DNA of 64,000 nt from positions 1 through 64,000 of the forward strand of contig CAZLSW010000001.1 in assembly GCA_964562375.1 (NCBI GenBank), read 5' to 3'. Shown here piece after piece: positions 17,938 to 26,258 of the stretch. Numbering within the stretch: the first letter of the stretch is position 1; each line of letters starts with the position of its first letter. The position numbers and the translations under genes are program-made. Under the pieces are notes generated by a model that did no database searches, was not told the origin of the DNA, and saw only the letters and a list, made by a program, of their open reading frames with translations. The stretch is from JAJPXC01 sp964562375 (GTDB lineage Bacteria > Bacteroidota > Bacteroidia > Bacteroidales > Muribaculaceae).

Positions 17938-20900
17938 TTAGTGGAGGACGGTGATTGAGTGGCGGGGGGTGGATGAGTAGCGGAGGCCGGCGTTGAGGGT
18001 GGCGTAGGCTTGGTACTGGCCGTTGGCTACGTCGTTACCGTTGGCGTCACGGAGGTCCCAGGTGAATGGGAAGGTGACGTTGTCGCGGGTGTATACGGTG
18101 TTGCCGTGCATGTCCTCGATAACGAGGCGTCCCGTGGGGGTGTCGCTGAAGTCGTGCTGGAGGTCGATCTCGATGCTTTCGCGCACGATGTTGTTGTCGG
18201 CGACGAGGGTGGAGGTGACTTCGCGGTTAACGACTTGGAACGCGATTGTGCGCGTGGCGAGGTTGCCGAAGTTGTCGGCGACCTTAAGGGCGAGGGTGTG
18301 ACGGCCGTCCACCAATCCGCTGATGGGATAGGAGAGGGTGTAGGAGCCGTCGGCCTGCGACATGAGGGCTGAGCGCACGGTGGCGTAGGAGGTGGAGCCG
18401 TCGAGGACAAGGGCGGTAACGCCGCCGATAGCGGCAGAGGCGTTGTTAATGCCCGAGAGGCCGGGCTGGATGGTGGCGTATACCATCACGTCGGTGCCCA
18501 CTGCTTGGCCGTCAACGAAGGCTGGCTCGTCGAGGTACATTTCGGTGATTTCGGGAGCCGAGGGGTTGGAGATGGCCTGGGAGGAGTCGTATTGACCGAT
18601 AGTCACGTAGGAGTAGTAACCCGAGCCATAGTCGAGGTCCTGGTCGCGAGCGGCGAAGAGGGATATACGAGTCGTCTGCTCGGGACGGTCGGCCAGGGGC
18701 ACGGTGAATTGGATTTCAAATTCGCCGTTGGTGACTGTAGTGGTCTCTTCGGTGAGGAGGTATTCGTCCATGTACACTTGGCGTGACGAAGACCCTGATC
18801 CGTCCTTGATGACGGTGGTGAGGTATTGGGGGGCGTCGAACACCGAAAGGGTCACCTGGCCGTTGAAGGAAGCGTCCTTTGTGCCGTCGCTGGCAGCGAT
18901 GTAGCCCTTGATGACGTTGGAGGCCAGAGGCATGAGGATGGCATTCTCGGCGGGGACGTCTTCGGTGACGTCCTTGCCGTTGATTTCGGTGGCGATCACC
19001 TTGTATCCGGAGGCGTAGATGGGGAGAGCCGGGTCGCCGCCGTAGTTGTAGCAGAGGGTGTTGATCTGGTCGGAGTAGTTGTTGTTACCGATGACGTGGT
19101 TGCGGGCGTTTTTCCAGGCCTCACCGATGGATGTGCCGGGGGTAGCGTCGAAGTAGTATTTAGCCATCAGGGAGTCGACCTGCTGGTTGGAGTCGGCGTA
19201 AACCGAGCGGCAAGCGCCGATAGTGGCGATAGAGCCGCCGTTCTCCTTATAAATAAGTTTCTCGCCGATACCGCTGTCTTGGCGGTCGAAGGAGAATGCG
19301 TCGCAAGTGCCGAGCATCCACACCGGGGGCTCCATGTAGGTGCTGTTGGCCACCTGGTCGCGGTCCCAGATCCACTCGGCGGTGAATCCACGGGGCTGGC
19401 CGTGGCCGATGTAGCAGATGTAGGAGATGCCCTGAGAGAGGCTGTTTTTGATCATGTTACGAGCCTCGATGGCTTTTGTGCCATCCCAGGGGTAAAGGTT
19501 GTTGTAGGCCTTGGTGACGGTAACCTCGGGGTGGGTTTTCTTGATGAGGAGGTCGGAGATGTACTCGGCCTGGAGCTCATGCTTGTTGTAGTCGCCGTCG
19601 TCGGCAAAGAATAGAGCGCGGTGACGGTTGGGCAACTTGGGGGGATTGGCGAGGTAGTAAACAGCCTTGTCGACCGAGGCTTCGATATCCTTGGGGTCGG
19701 TGGCGGGGATACGACCTACGGCGATGTCGGTTTTGGTCTTATAGAGAGTGGAGAGGGAGAAAATGTCGCTGAGCATGCCGAAGTAGGCGTCGGCGCAGTA
19801 GTTGGTTGAGCTGCAGTTGGCCGTGCCCCAGTCCTCGGTTTCGTAGGTGAGGAGGTAGTCGTCGGTTGGGTGGATGTGCCCGCAGTTGTCGTAGCTACCG
19901 GCACCGAAAAGGAGGAGATAACGGAACTTGGAGCTGTCGCGGTCGAAGTACATTTTAGCTGCTCGGCGGTAGGCGTGGGCCGAGGGGGTACCTGAGGAGA
20001 ATTCGTTGAAGATTTGGTCCTGGGTGGCCACGACGACTGTCAAGCCCTGGTAGTCGCGGTGGGCTTGAGCGAGGCGCTCGGCGGCGTCCTTGGTGTAGGA
20101 GTTGCAGATGATGAGGAAGTCGGGGTTGGCCTCGCCGTGGAGATTCTGGTTAGGCACAGCGCCAACGACTTCGGGGGTGGGGAATTTGTCGCCGTCGGTG
20201 TCAACGACCACGGTGTACATAGTGGGGTAGGCGCTGGATGTGTAGGCCATGTCGGGGGAGAAAGAGAAACCGTCGGCATCGTCGGTGGCCGTGATGGAAT
20301 GGGGACGGATGTCGGTGACATCGGTCACGTTCCACACGGCGTAGTGAGAGATGTCGCTACCGGTACCGGATACAACCACGCGGCTCAAGGAGCTGAGGGA
20401 GCGGAAGTTCATAGCTCGCCAGGAGTCGTCGGCGAGACGGTTGGGGCGGTAGTATAACATATATAAATAATGTATACCGGCGAAAGTGCAGTTGGTAGTC
20501 GACGAGGGGAAGATCTTGAAAGTGTAGTCGTTGGAGCCCTCGGAACGGGGGTAGAATTTTTGGTAACCGCTGGCCCGGGAGTAGTAGATTGAACCGGCGG
20601 AAACCTGGTCGGCGTTGTTGTTGACGCCGGTGGCGACTGTGAGGTCGCTGGGGCAAGTTACGGCGAAGGTAGGACGCGAGGCGTTGGTGCGGAGAGCGCC
20701 AACGTAGCTGAGGTGGGCCTTCTGGGTGGGGTCCGGATCGTTGAGGGTGAATGTGAAACGACGATCGGGGGTGTTGAGAAGGTCGGTGGTGAAGAAGAAC
20801 GCGCCGCCCTCGCCGGGGTTGTATTCGTTAAACTCCTGGAAGTCGACCACGGCATGTGTGGTGATTTGAGAGGAATAGGATTTGACGGGGATATAGTCGG

Positions 20901-21354
20901 CAGCTTTTGCGGCCTGTCCGTCGGTGAGGAAATAGTAGCCGTAGTCGCTGAAGCGGTTGGCGTGCACCGACTCAGGGGAAGTCTCGGAGGACAGGATCTT
21001 GGCGGCCACGCCAGCCTCGCCGTAGAAGAGGATACGCTGGCGGTTTTGGTCGTTGAGGATGTAAAGCTGGGTGAGATCCTCAGGGTCGGAGGTGGAGAAA
21101 GCGTGATTCCAGTAGTAGGCGCCTCCGTAACCCCATACGGTAACGTTCTCGGGGTCGTTGAACCCCATATCTCGCAATTGGTCGTAAGAAATCTGATATA
21201 CAGCGTTTTGGTCAACTTTTACCTTCACCCAATTGCCCGAAGCGAGCACAGATGAAGCCGCATATTGAGAGGTGCTGAAAGCGGAAGCCGCAGGGACGGC
21301 AAGGGCAACAGCGGCCAGAGCGGAGAGGGCTTTAATGGCGTTAAAGATTTTCAT
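17938..21354 (-). CDS. Type IX secretion system sortase PorU-like (C25 peptidase), paralogue A
   Basis: The 1138-aa protein has a signal peptide (about 1-25), a long beta-rich N-terminal part, a gingipain-type C25 cysteine peptidase domain with His about 651 in YIGHGQPRGF and Cys about 684 in LGTCDAF, and C-terminal Ig-like domains (DGSTSYATVRSALM, FTWDLRDANGNDVANGQYQ). PorU removes the C-terminal sorting signal of T9SS cargo at the outer surface and joins the cargo to A-LPS. Both catalytic residues are present. A second homologue of almost the same length lies 1.4 kb upstream with rex and an FAH-like gene between. Which of the two is the orthologue of P. gingivalis PorU cannot be settled by eye. 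Confidence 0.85.
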   Translation of the reverse strand: MKIFNAIKALSALAAVALAVPAASAFSTSQYAASSVLASGNWVKVKVDQNAVYQISYDQLRDMGFNDPENVTVWGYGGAYYWNHAFSTSDPEDLTQLYILNDQNRQRILFYGEAGVAAKILSSETSPESVHANRFSDYGYYFLTDGQAAKAADYIPVKSYSSQITTHAVVDFQEFNEYNPGEGGAFFFTTDLLNTPDRRFTFTLNDPDPTQKAHLSYVGALRTNASRPTFAVTCPSDLTVATGVNNNADQVSAGSIYYSRASGYQKFYPRSEGSNDYTFKIFPSSTTNCTFAGIHYLYMLYYRPNRLADDSWRAMNFRSLSSLSRVVVSGTGSDISHYAVWNVTDVTDIRPHSITATDDADGFSFSPDMAYTSSAYPTMYTVVVDTDGDKFPTPEVVGAVPNQNLHGEANPDFLIICNSYTKDAAERLAQAHRDYQGLTVVVATQDQIFNEFSSGTPSAHAYRRAAKMYFDRDSSKFRYLLLFGAGSYDNCGHIHPTDDYLLTYETEDWGTANCSSTNYCADAYFGMLSDIFSLSTLYKTKTDIAVGRIPATDPKDIEASVDKAVYYLANPPKLPNRHRALFFADDGDYNKHELQAEYISDLLIKKTHPEVTVTKAYNNLYPWDGTKAIEARNMIKNSLSQGISYICYIGHGQPRGFTAEWIWDRDQVANSTYMEPPVWMLGTCDAFSFDRQDSGIGEKLIYKENGGSIATIGACRSVYADSNQQVDSLMAKYYFDATPGTSIGEAWKNARNHVIGNNNYSDQINTLCYNYGGDPALPIYASGYKVIATEINGKDVTEDVPAENAILMPLASNVIKGYIAASDGTKDASFNGQVTLSVFDAPQYLTTVIKDGSGSSSRQVYMDEYLLTEETTTVTNGEFEIQFTVPLADRPEQTTRISLFAARDQDLDYGSGYYSYVTIGQYDSSQAISNPSAPEITEMYLDEPAFVDGQAVGTDVMVYATIQPGLSGINNASAAIGGVTALVLDGSTSYATVRSALMSQADGSYTLSYPISGLVDGRHTLALKVADNFGNLATRTIAFQVVNREVTSTLVADNNIVRESIEIDLQHDFSDTPTGRLVIEDMHGNTVYTRDNVTFPFTWDLRDANGNDVANGQYQAYATLNAGLRYSSTPRHSITVLH

Positions 21355-21367
21355 ATGATGGCGTTAT

Positions 21368-21886
21368 TTATTTTATCTTGAATTTAACTATCTTTTCTGA
21401 GGCTTCGCGAGGGACTTGACTAATATCGGAAGAAGCCGATTGAAGTCGATTGAAATCTACCTCGGTGGGAGAGAGCAGGGCAATGTCGCCTGTTTTGAGT
21501 GTTACGTGGCGTGACACGCGCTCGATAAGGGCGTTTACCTGGCTGTCGTCGCAGGGGGACCAATCAGCGGGGTTGCCGTTGATGTCGACCTGGGCGGAGA
21601 GCTCTCCCCAGGGGCCAAGCAACAGGGAGCCGTCAATACCCAGGAACTCGGAAGTGACAACCCGGGGCTGTACCCACAGGGCGACGGCCTTCTGGCCCGT
21701 GTAACGTTGGGCGAACCGTGCGGTGATGCTTTTGCCCATACGGTCGATGCGCACGGCTGTGAAGAGCCGAGGCAGCCACTCGACCTGCTCCATACCGACG
21801 GGCACAAAGAATGGCTTCCGACAGGGCTGGATTGCCGAGTCGGGGATGAAAACGATCTGGGAGTTGTGCTCAAGGAATGCTTTCAT
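21368..21886 (-). CDS. Degenerate fumarylacetoacetate hydrolase-fold protein
   Basis: The ATG at 21886 overlaps the rex stop by 4 bases and starts MKAFLEHNSQIVFIPDSAIQ; the longer frame upstream only shadows rex. The 172-aa protein resembles the FAH-family proteins of Bacteroidales: VIF-x-PDSA, KPFFVP, RIDRMGKSI, FAQRYTG, and a C-terminal VSRHVTLKTGDIALLSP like FAH ..FTLKTGDLI. In active relatives the metal is held by two Glu in a Y-E-x-E segment and an Asp in GIDxTAR; here those places read EWLPRLF and ALWVQPR, so all three ligands appear lost, and the protein is shorter than active relatives as I recall them. It is likely a pseudoenzyme with a structural or regulatory role, translated with the redox regulator Rex. 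Confidence 0.6.
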   Translation of the reverse strand: MKAFLEHNSQIVFIPDSAIQPCRKPFFVPVGMEQVEWLPRLFTAVRIDRMGKSITARFAQRYTGQKAVALWVQPRVVTSEFLGIDGSLLLGPWGELSAQVDINGNPADWSPCDDSQVNALIERVSRHVTLKTGDIALLSPTEVDFNRLQSASSDISQVPREASEKIVKFKIK

Positions 21887-22542
21887 CGGTCGAGGAGAGA
21901 ACGAGAGCCGAGACGGTTGTACATCACGGCGAGGTGGGAATATATAGAGGTGTTTTGTATCACGATGTCGGCGGCGACGCGTATACGGAAGGGGGTGAAG
22001 TTCCACAGGGCCTTGATTCCGGCTGCAACGAGGCAGTCGGCGGCTTCCTGGGCGGCCTCGATGGGGACAGCCACGACACCGATTTCGGCGCCTAGCTCGG
22101 GGCATCGGGAGTCGAGCTCGGCGATGTCGAATACCGGGACATCGTTGATGGATGTGCCCACGACGGCGGGGTCGATGTCGAAACCGGCGACGATGTTCAA
22201 GCCGTACCGCGACAGGCCGGAGTCCTGGATGAGCGCGCGGCCAAGCGAACCGACGCCCAGCATCACGGCGTTGTGCTTCTCGGAGAAACCGAGGAAGTAT
22301 TCAAGCTCGCTTTTGAGGTTGTCGACCTCGTAACCGATACGGGTTTTGCCCTTGATGTTGAGGAAAGAAAGGTCCTTGGCAATCTGCGAGGCGTCGACGT
22401 TGATTTCGCGGGCGATTTGTGTGGAGGAGACGTACTCGACGCCGCGTGAATGAAGCAGCGACACGTAGGCCAAATACCAAGGGAGCCGCCTGAGCGTGGG
22501 CTCGGGCAGGAGTTCCGGGGTAGTGTTGTAGGCTGCTGACAT
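21883..22542 (-). CDS. rex: Redox-sensing transcriptional repressor Rex
   Basis: The 219-aa protein has an N-terminal winged helix (about 15-75, with STQIAREINVDASQIAKDLSFL) and a Rossmann NAD(H)-binding domain (MLGVGSLGRAL, about 93-103; FDIDPAVVG; C-terminal domain-swapped helix). Rex represses fermentation and respiration genes and is released when NADH is high. The length and motifs match the family. It is coupled by a 4-base overlap to the FAH-like gene. I looked for the palindromic Rex operator (TTGTGAAATNNNTTTCACAA-like) upstream and saw none. It lies between two PorU-like genes, which is an unusual place. Confidence 0.95.
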   Translation of the reverse strand: MSAAYNTTPELLPEPTLRRLPWYLAYVSLLHSRGVEYVSSTQIAREINVDASQIAKDLSFLNIKGKTRIGYEVDNLKSELEYFLGFSEKHNAVMLGVGSLGRALIQDSGLSRYGLNIVAGFDIDPAVVGTSINDVPVFDIAELDSRCPELGAEIGVVAVPIEAAQEAADCLVAAGIKALWNFTPFRIRVAADIVIQNTSIYSHLAVMYNRLGSRSLLDR

Positions 22543-22621
22543 AATCGCTGATTGGTTTACTATATGGGTAATCTGCGCGAAATTAGCGAATTTTTCGGTA
22601 ATTTACAACATTATTTTTTAG

Positions 22622-22775
22622 GATCCCTGTGCCGCCGTGCCGGCGGCACAGGGATCTGTCGGGCCGACACGGCCCGACTTCCTTTCTATTCTGTCGGGCC
22701 GGCACGGCCCGACTTCCTACTTGATTCTGTCGGGCCGACACGGCCCGACTTCCTACTTAATTCTGGCCCGACTTC
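22622..22775. repeat. Cluster of GTCGGGCC palindromes
   Basis: First comes a perfect 15-bp stem (GATCCCTGTGCCGCC at 22622-22636 with its complement at 22642-22656). It is followed by three tandem versions of TGTCGGGCC-N5-GGCCCGACTTCCT and a fourth reduced to GGCCCGACTTCCTACTT. Tandem growth by about 30-39 bp steps is evident. The cluster lies just past the stop codon of the second PorU-like gene, between it and rex. Confidence 0.85.
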
Positions 22776-22802
22776 CTACTTGGCCGTCCAAAGGTGGCTT
22801 CC

Positions 22803-25800
22803 CTAGTGGCCGGTGACGGCGATTCGCTTGGCCGAGGAGGTGGTGTCGACACCGTCGGTGGTCAACGTGGCCTTGTAGAGGTAAATGCCACGCTGAACGC
22901 GTCGGCCGGCTTGGTCGGTGAGGTCCCAGGTCAAGGGGCATGAGGTGAACATGTCGCTGCGACCGGAGGCTGAAGATGACCACACCATACGTCCCAACAG
23001 GTTGTATACTGTGACTGAGACGGTTACCATGGCGTCGGGACGATTGTGCGACACGTAGAAATTGGCGGTTGTCGAGGCCGGATTGGCGTCGGTGTATACG
23101 TCGATGATCGAGGGCGACTCCTTGGCGTCGACCTTGAAAGTGATCGTCTGCTCGGCGAGGTTGGCCGAGGAGTCGAAGACACGCAATCGCAGGGTGTGCT
23201 CGCCGTCGAGGAGGTTCTCCAATGGGTAGTTGATGGTGCCGGCACCCTGTCGGGTAGCCGACGGGGTGAAGAAGTTGGAGACGTCGTTGTAAGTGGTTGA
23301 TCCATCAAGCGTAAGCACCATCTGGTGGCCAATGCCGGCCGACGAGAGGTTGATAGCCACGTCGTCGCTCACCTCAGCGATAGCCATAGGAGAGGCGTTG
23401 ACGGTCATTCCCTCGGTGAATGTGGGATGGTTGAGGTAGAAGCTTTCGATCACCGGGGGTGTATCGTCACCGTTGTCCTCGCCAAAGCCGTATACGTAAA
23501 TGTCACGGAAACAGCCGATTGCCTCGGCGTTGGAGGAGTAGGCGTAGAGGTTGACAGCCGCGGGACGATAGTTGTGGACAATCTCGCCGGGCACCTTTAT
23601 GGTGACGGAGAAACGGCCGTTGATAATGGAGTCGCTCGCTGCGTAAAGGCGGGAGCCCTGGCGGTCGAAAGTCACGGGCTTGCCATCGTCGGCGTCGACC
23701 GACTTGTTGCCGCGGGTAGTGACGCTCTCCTCGGCATCGTAAAGGGTGGCTTGGACAATGCCGTTGAACTCGGGGAGCAACTCGCCGAGGCCGTTGGTGA
23801 CATATCCCTCTAGCACAGCCGATTCAAGGGTGGCGAGTGTAGGGGGATTATCCGGGTCGATGTCCTTGCCGTCCACCTTGTCGATAACGAGGATGTTGTC
23901 GGGATAGGTGACTTTCATGGCCGGGTCGCCCATAAGGACGTATCGGAGCTTGTTGGAGTTGCTGCCCAGGGAGTTTTTGGCGCGCTGGATCACCTGGCCC
24001 ACTCGGGGGAGGGAACCGTCGACGTTGCGGGCAAAAATGGTCTTGCCCACAGCCTTGGTGAGTAGGCCGTTATCGGCGATATACACAGGGCGAGTGGCTG
24101 AGCAGATAGCCATGACGCCTCCTCCATCGAGGGTCAACAGTCGCTCGGCTCCCGAAGGCTCGGAGTTGTCGCAACGGGCGAAGTCGCAGGTGGCGGCGTA
24201 CATCACGGGGATTTTTTTGAGGTAAAGCGAGGCGATGTCCTCGGAGGTGAGTATTTTCTCGTGGGTGAGGGAGTAGTAGTTGCCGTGTCCGACGTAAAAC
24301 CACCAGGTTTTTCCCTCGTCGAGGTTACGGAACATATCGGTGCGGGCCTGAGGATAAGCGCTGCCAATCTCTTCATATTCATCGGTGTAGACCATGTCAT
24401 AGAAGAAGTTGGCGCCCCCGGCGGTTTCGAGCATATTAGCGCGAGTGTCGTTCATTTGGGTCATGTGTACACCCGAGTCCTTGTCATCGGCGAGCATGAA
24501 GATATGGTTTTTCCAGTCGCCCTTGGTGGATGAGTCGAGATAAGAGATGTATTTGTCGACCCACGCGGTAGCCTCGGTGAGAGAGGTGGCGGGGATACGC
24601 CCGACGGCGATAGATAGCTTGTCGGAAGAGGTGGTGATTCCCGAGTTGTCGGCAAGGAAAGTGCAGTGGTCGTCGGAGACGTAAGAAGTGTTGTCGTCGA
24701 TGCCCGATTCGGCCTCCCAAGTGGGGGTAGGAGTCCAGTTAAGGTTCTTTCCCTCGGTGGTGAGGCGACGGTTGTCGTAGAAATGTCGGCCGAAGAAGCA
24801 CACATACTCGAGGGATGTAACTGAGTCGACAGCCTCGCCACGGTCGTAGAGCATCTTAAGCATCTTGCGGAAAGAGACCACGTCGGGGGTACCGGAAGAG
24901 AATTCGTTGTACACGAGGTCCTGGTCGATAACCTCGACGGTGAACCCTTCCTCGGCGCGGTGAATGTCGGCAAGGCGCTCGGCCTGCGTCTTAAGCTCGG
25001 GGACAGTGAAAATCACCATTTTGGGAGTAGCGAGGGCGTGCAAGTCCTGGTTGGCTACACGCTCGACGAATGTGGGCGAAGGGAATGTTCCGCTCTCAGT
25101 CCAGGCCGCGTAGGAGCGCGTGCCAGTGTATTCGTTGACCCATTTAATGGTGTTAGTGCCAGTGGATTGGGTGGGAAGTGCCTCGATAGCCAGGGGCTTG
25201 GTGACGTCCCATAGGTAGGTGCCCGTGGGTGCCTCGGAGAGGATTCCCGAGGGAGTGTCGAGGGAGAAATTTAGGCGCCCGTTGTTAAGCTTGAGCTTAC
25301 GGGAGTAGTTGATGGCGATAAAGTCGAGGTAAGCCGAGCTGATGGTGCCTGAGGATGATAGGGTTACGCCCAATTGGAGCTTATCGGAATCGAGGGTGAA
25401 CGTCTTTCGGGTAGCCGTCTCTACAGCATAAACGTAGGAAGCCCCGGTGTAGGCGCGTACGATGTCGGTTGACGACTGGGTGAGGGCCGAGCCGTTGGCG
25501 GTGAATTTCAAAAGGCCTGTAGAGCCGGTGATGGTAGAGGCCAGATTGGTCTGCATCCACACGTCGGAGTCGGCCTCACGGTCGGTGAGGTCGAAAGAGA
25601 ATGTACGGGAGGGGGTATAACGCATGTCCTCGCCCACGAGGTAATGGCCGGTTTGGGCGATTGACACCTGGTCGGTTTCGTGGAACAGGCGTTCGTTGAA
25701 GGTAGTGGCGGCATCCGATTGGGTGGTGACGGTGGCCATAGTGGGAATTTCGAGGTCCTGGGCGTCGCGGTCGCTAAGGAAGTAGTAACCCACAGTGGAG

Positions 25801-26186
25801 AACGGGTTTTGCGAGGGGTAATACCGCCCGGTGACGGCCGATTTCCAGGTCGTTGGGCCCACGGCGTAGAAGTAGATGGAGCCGTCGGAACCGGTAACCT
25901 GCTGGAGCTGGGGGAGGTCGTCGATGTAGTTGGCCTGTGTGAGCTGGTCGCTCAGGCGAGCTCCGCCGTAGCCGTAGACCTTCACTTTCGCGGGGTCGGT
26001 GAAACCCCATGTGCGCAATTGTGTGGCCGAAATTTTGTGCATACCGGTTTCGGTGACAGCGACCTTCACCCAATTACCCTCGGCGAGGGCTGAATGGGAG
26101 GCGTAGGTGTCAACAGGGAAAGCCGTGGCTGTCAAAGTGATAGCCATGGCTAATATAGAGATGTATATACGTAGTAACAGATTCAT
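22803..26186 (-). CDS. porU: Type IX secretion system sortase PorU-like (C25 peptidase), paralogue B
   Basis: The 1127-aa protein has a signal peptide (about 1-22), an N-terminal beta region (HSALAEGNWVKVAV, then WGFTDPAKVKVYGYGG), a C25 peptidase domain with His about 634 in YVGHGNYYSL and Cys about 667 in YAATCDFARC, and Ig-like C-terminal domains. It ends in a FlgD/T9SS-like module (YNLLGRMVW, WDLTDQAGRRV, GIYLYKATL). It shares the N-terminal motif and the overall plan with paralogue A. It acts at the cell surface on T9SS cargo. The next gene downstream of it in transcription is rex. I use the symbol with reserve, since the two copies cannot be ranked by eye. Confidence 0.85.
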   Translation of the reverse strand: MNLLLRIYISILAMAITLTATAFPVDTYASHSALAEGNWVKVAVTETGMHKISATQLRTWGFTDPAKVKVYGYGGARLSDQLTQANYIDDLPQLQQVTGSDGSIYFYAVGPTTWKSAVTGRYYPSQNPFSTVGYYFLSDRDAQDLEIPTMATVTTQSDAATTFNERLFHETDQVSIAQTGHYLVGEDMRYTPSRTFSFDLTDREADSDVWMQTNLASTITGSTGLLKFTANGSALTQSSTDIVRAYTGASYVYAVETATRKTFTLDSDKLQLGVTLSSSGTISSAYLDFIAINYSRKLKLNNGRLNFSLDTPSGILSEAPTGTYLWDVTKPLAIEALPTQSTGTNTIKWVNEYTGTRSYAAWTESGTFPSPTFVERVANQDLHALATPKMVIFTVPELKTQAERLADIHRAEEGFTVEVIDQDLVYNEFSSGTPDVVSFRKMLKMLYDRGEAVDSVTSLEYVCFFGRHFYDNRRLTTEGKNLNWTPTPTWEAESGIDDNTSYVSDDHCTFLADNSGITTSSDKLSIAVGRIPATSLTEATAWVDKYISYLDSSTKGDWKNHIFMLADDKDSGVHMTQMNDTRANMLETAGGANFFYDMVYTDEYEEIGSAYPQARTDMFRNLDEGKTWWFYVGHGNYYSLTHEKILTSEDIASLYLKKIPVMYAATCDFARCDNSEPSGAERLLTLDGGGVMAICSATRPVYIADNGLLTKAVGKTIFARNVDGSLPRVGQVIQRAKNSLGSNSNKLRYVLMGDPAMKVTYPDNILVIDKVDGKDIDPDNPPTLATLESAVLEGYVTNGLGELLPEFNGIVQATLYDAEESVTTRGNKSVDADDGKPVTFDRQGSRLYAASDSIINGRFSVTIKVPGEIVHNYRPAAVNLYAYSSNAEAIGCFRDIYVYGFGEDNGDDTPPVIESFYLNHPTFTEGMTVNASPMAIAEVSDDVAINLSSAGIGHQMVLTLDGSTTYNDVSNFFTPSATRQGAGTINYPLENLLDGEHTLRLRVFDSSANLAEQTITFKVDAKESPSIIDVYTDANPASTTANFYVSHNRPDAMVTVSVTVYNLLGRMVWSSSASGRSDMFTSCPLTWDLTDQAGRRVQRGIYLYKATLTTDGVDTTSSAKRIAVTGH

Positions 26187-26258
26187 TAGCGCTATTTTTC
26201 CATTGTAATAACGAGAATCTGTGGGGTTTATTGTGTCGTGTGGGTCGATGCGCTTGGC

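Noticed and set aside
21368..22105. Longer form of the FAH-like protein (245 aa)
   Set aside because: Its first 73 residues are an Arg-rich shadow of rex; the ATG at 21886 overlaps the rex stop by 4 bases as in other operons here.
22543..22622. Rex operator upstream of rex
   Set aside because: I found no TTGTGAA/TTCACAA-type palindrome in the short AT-rich gap.
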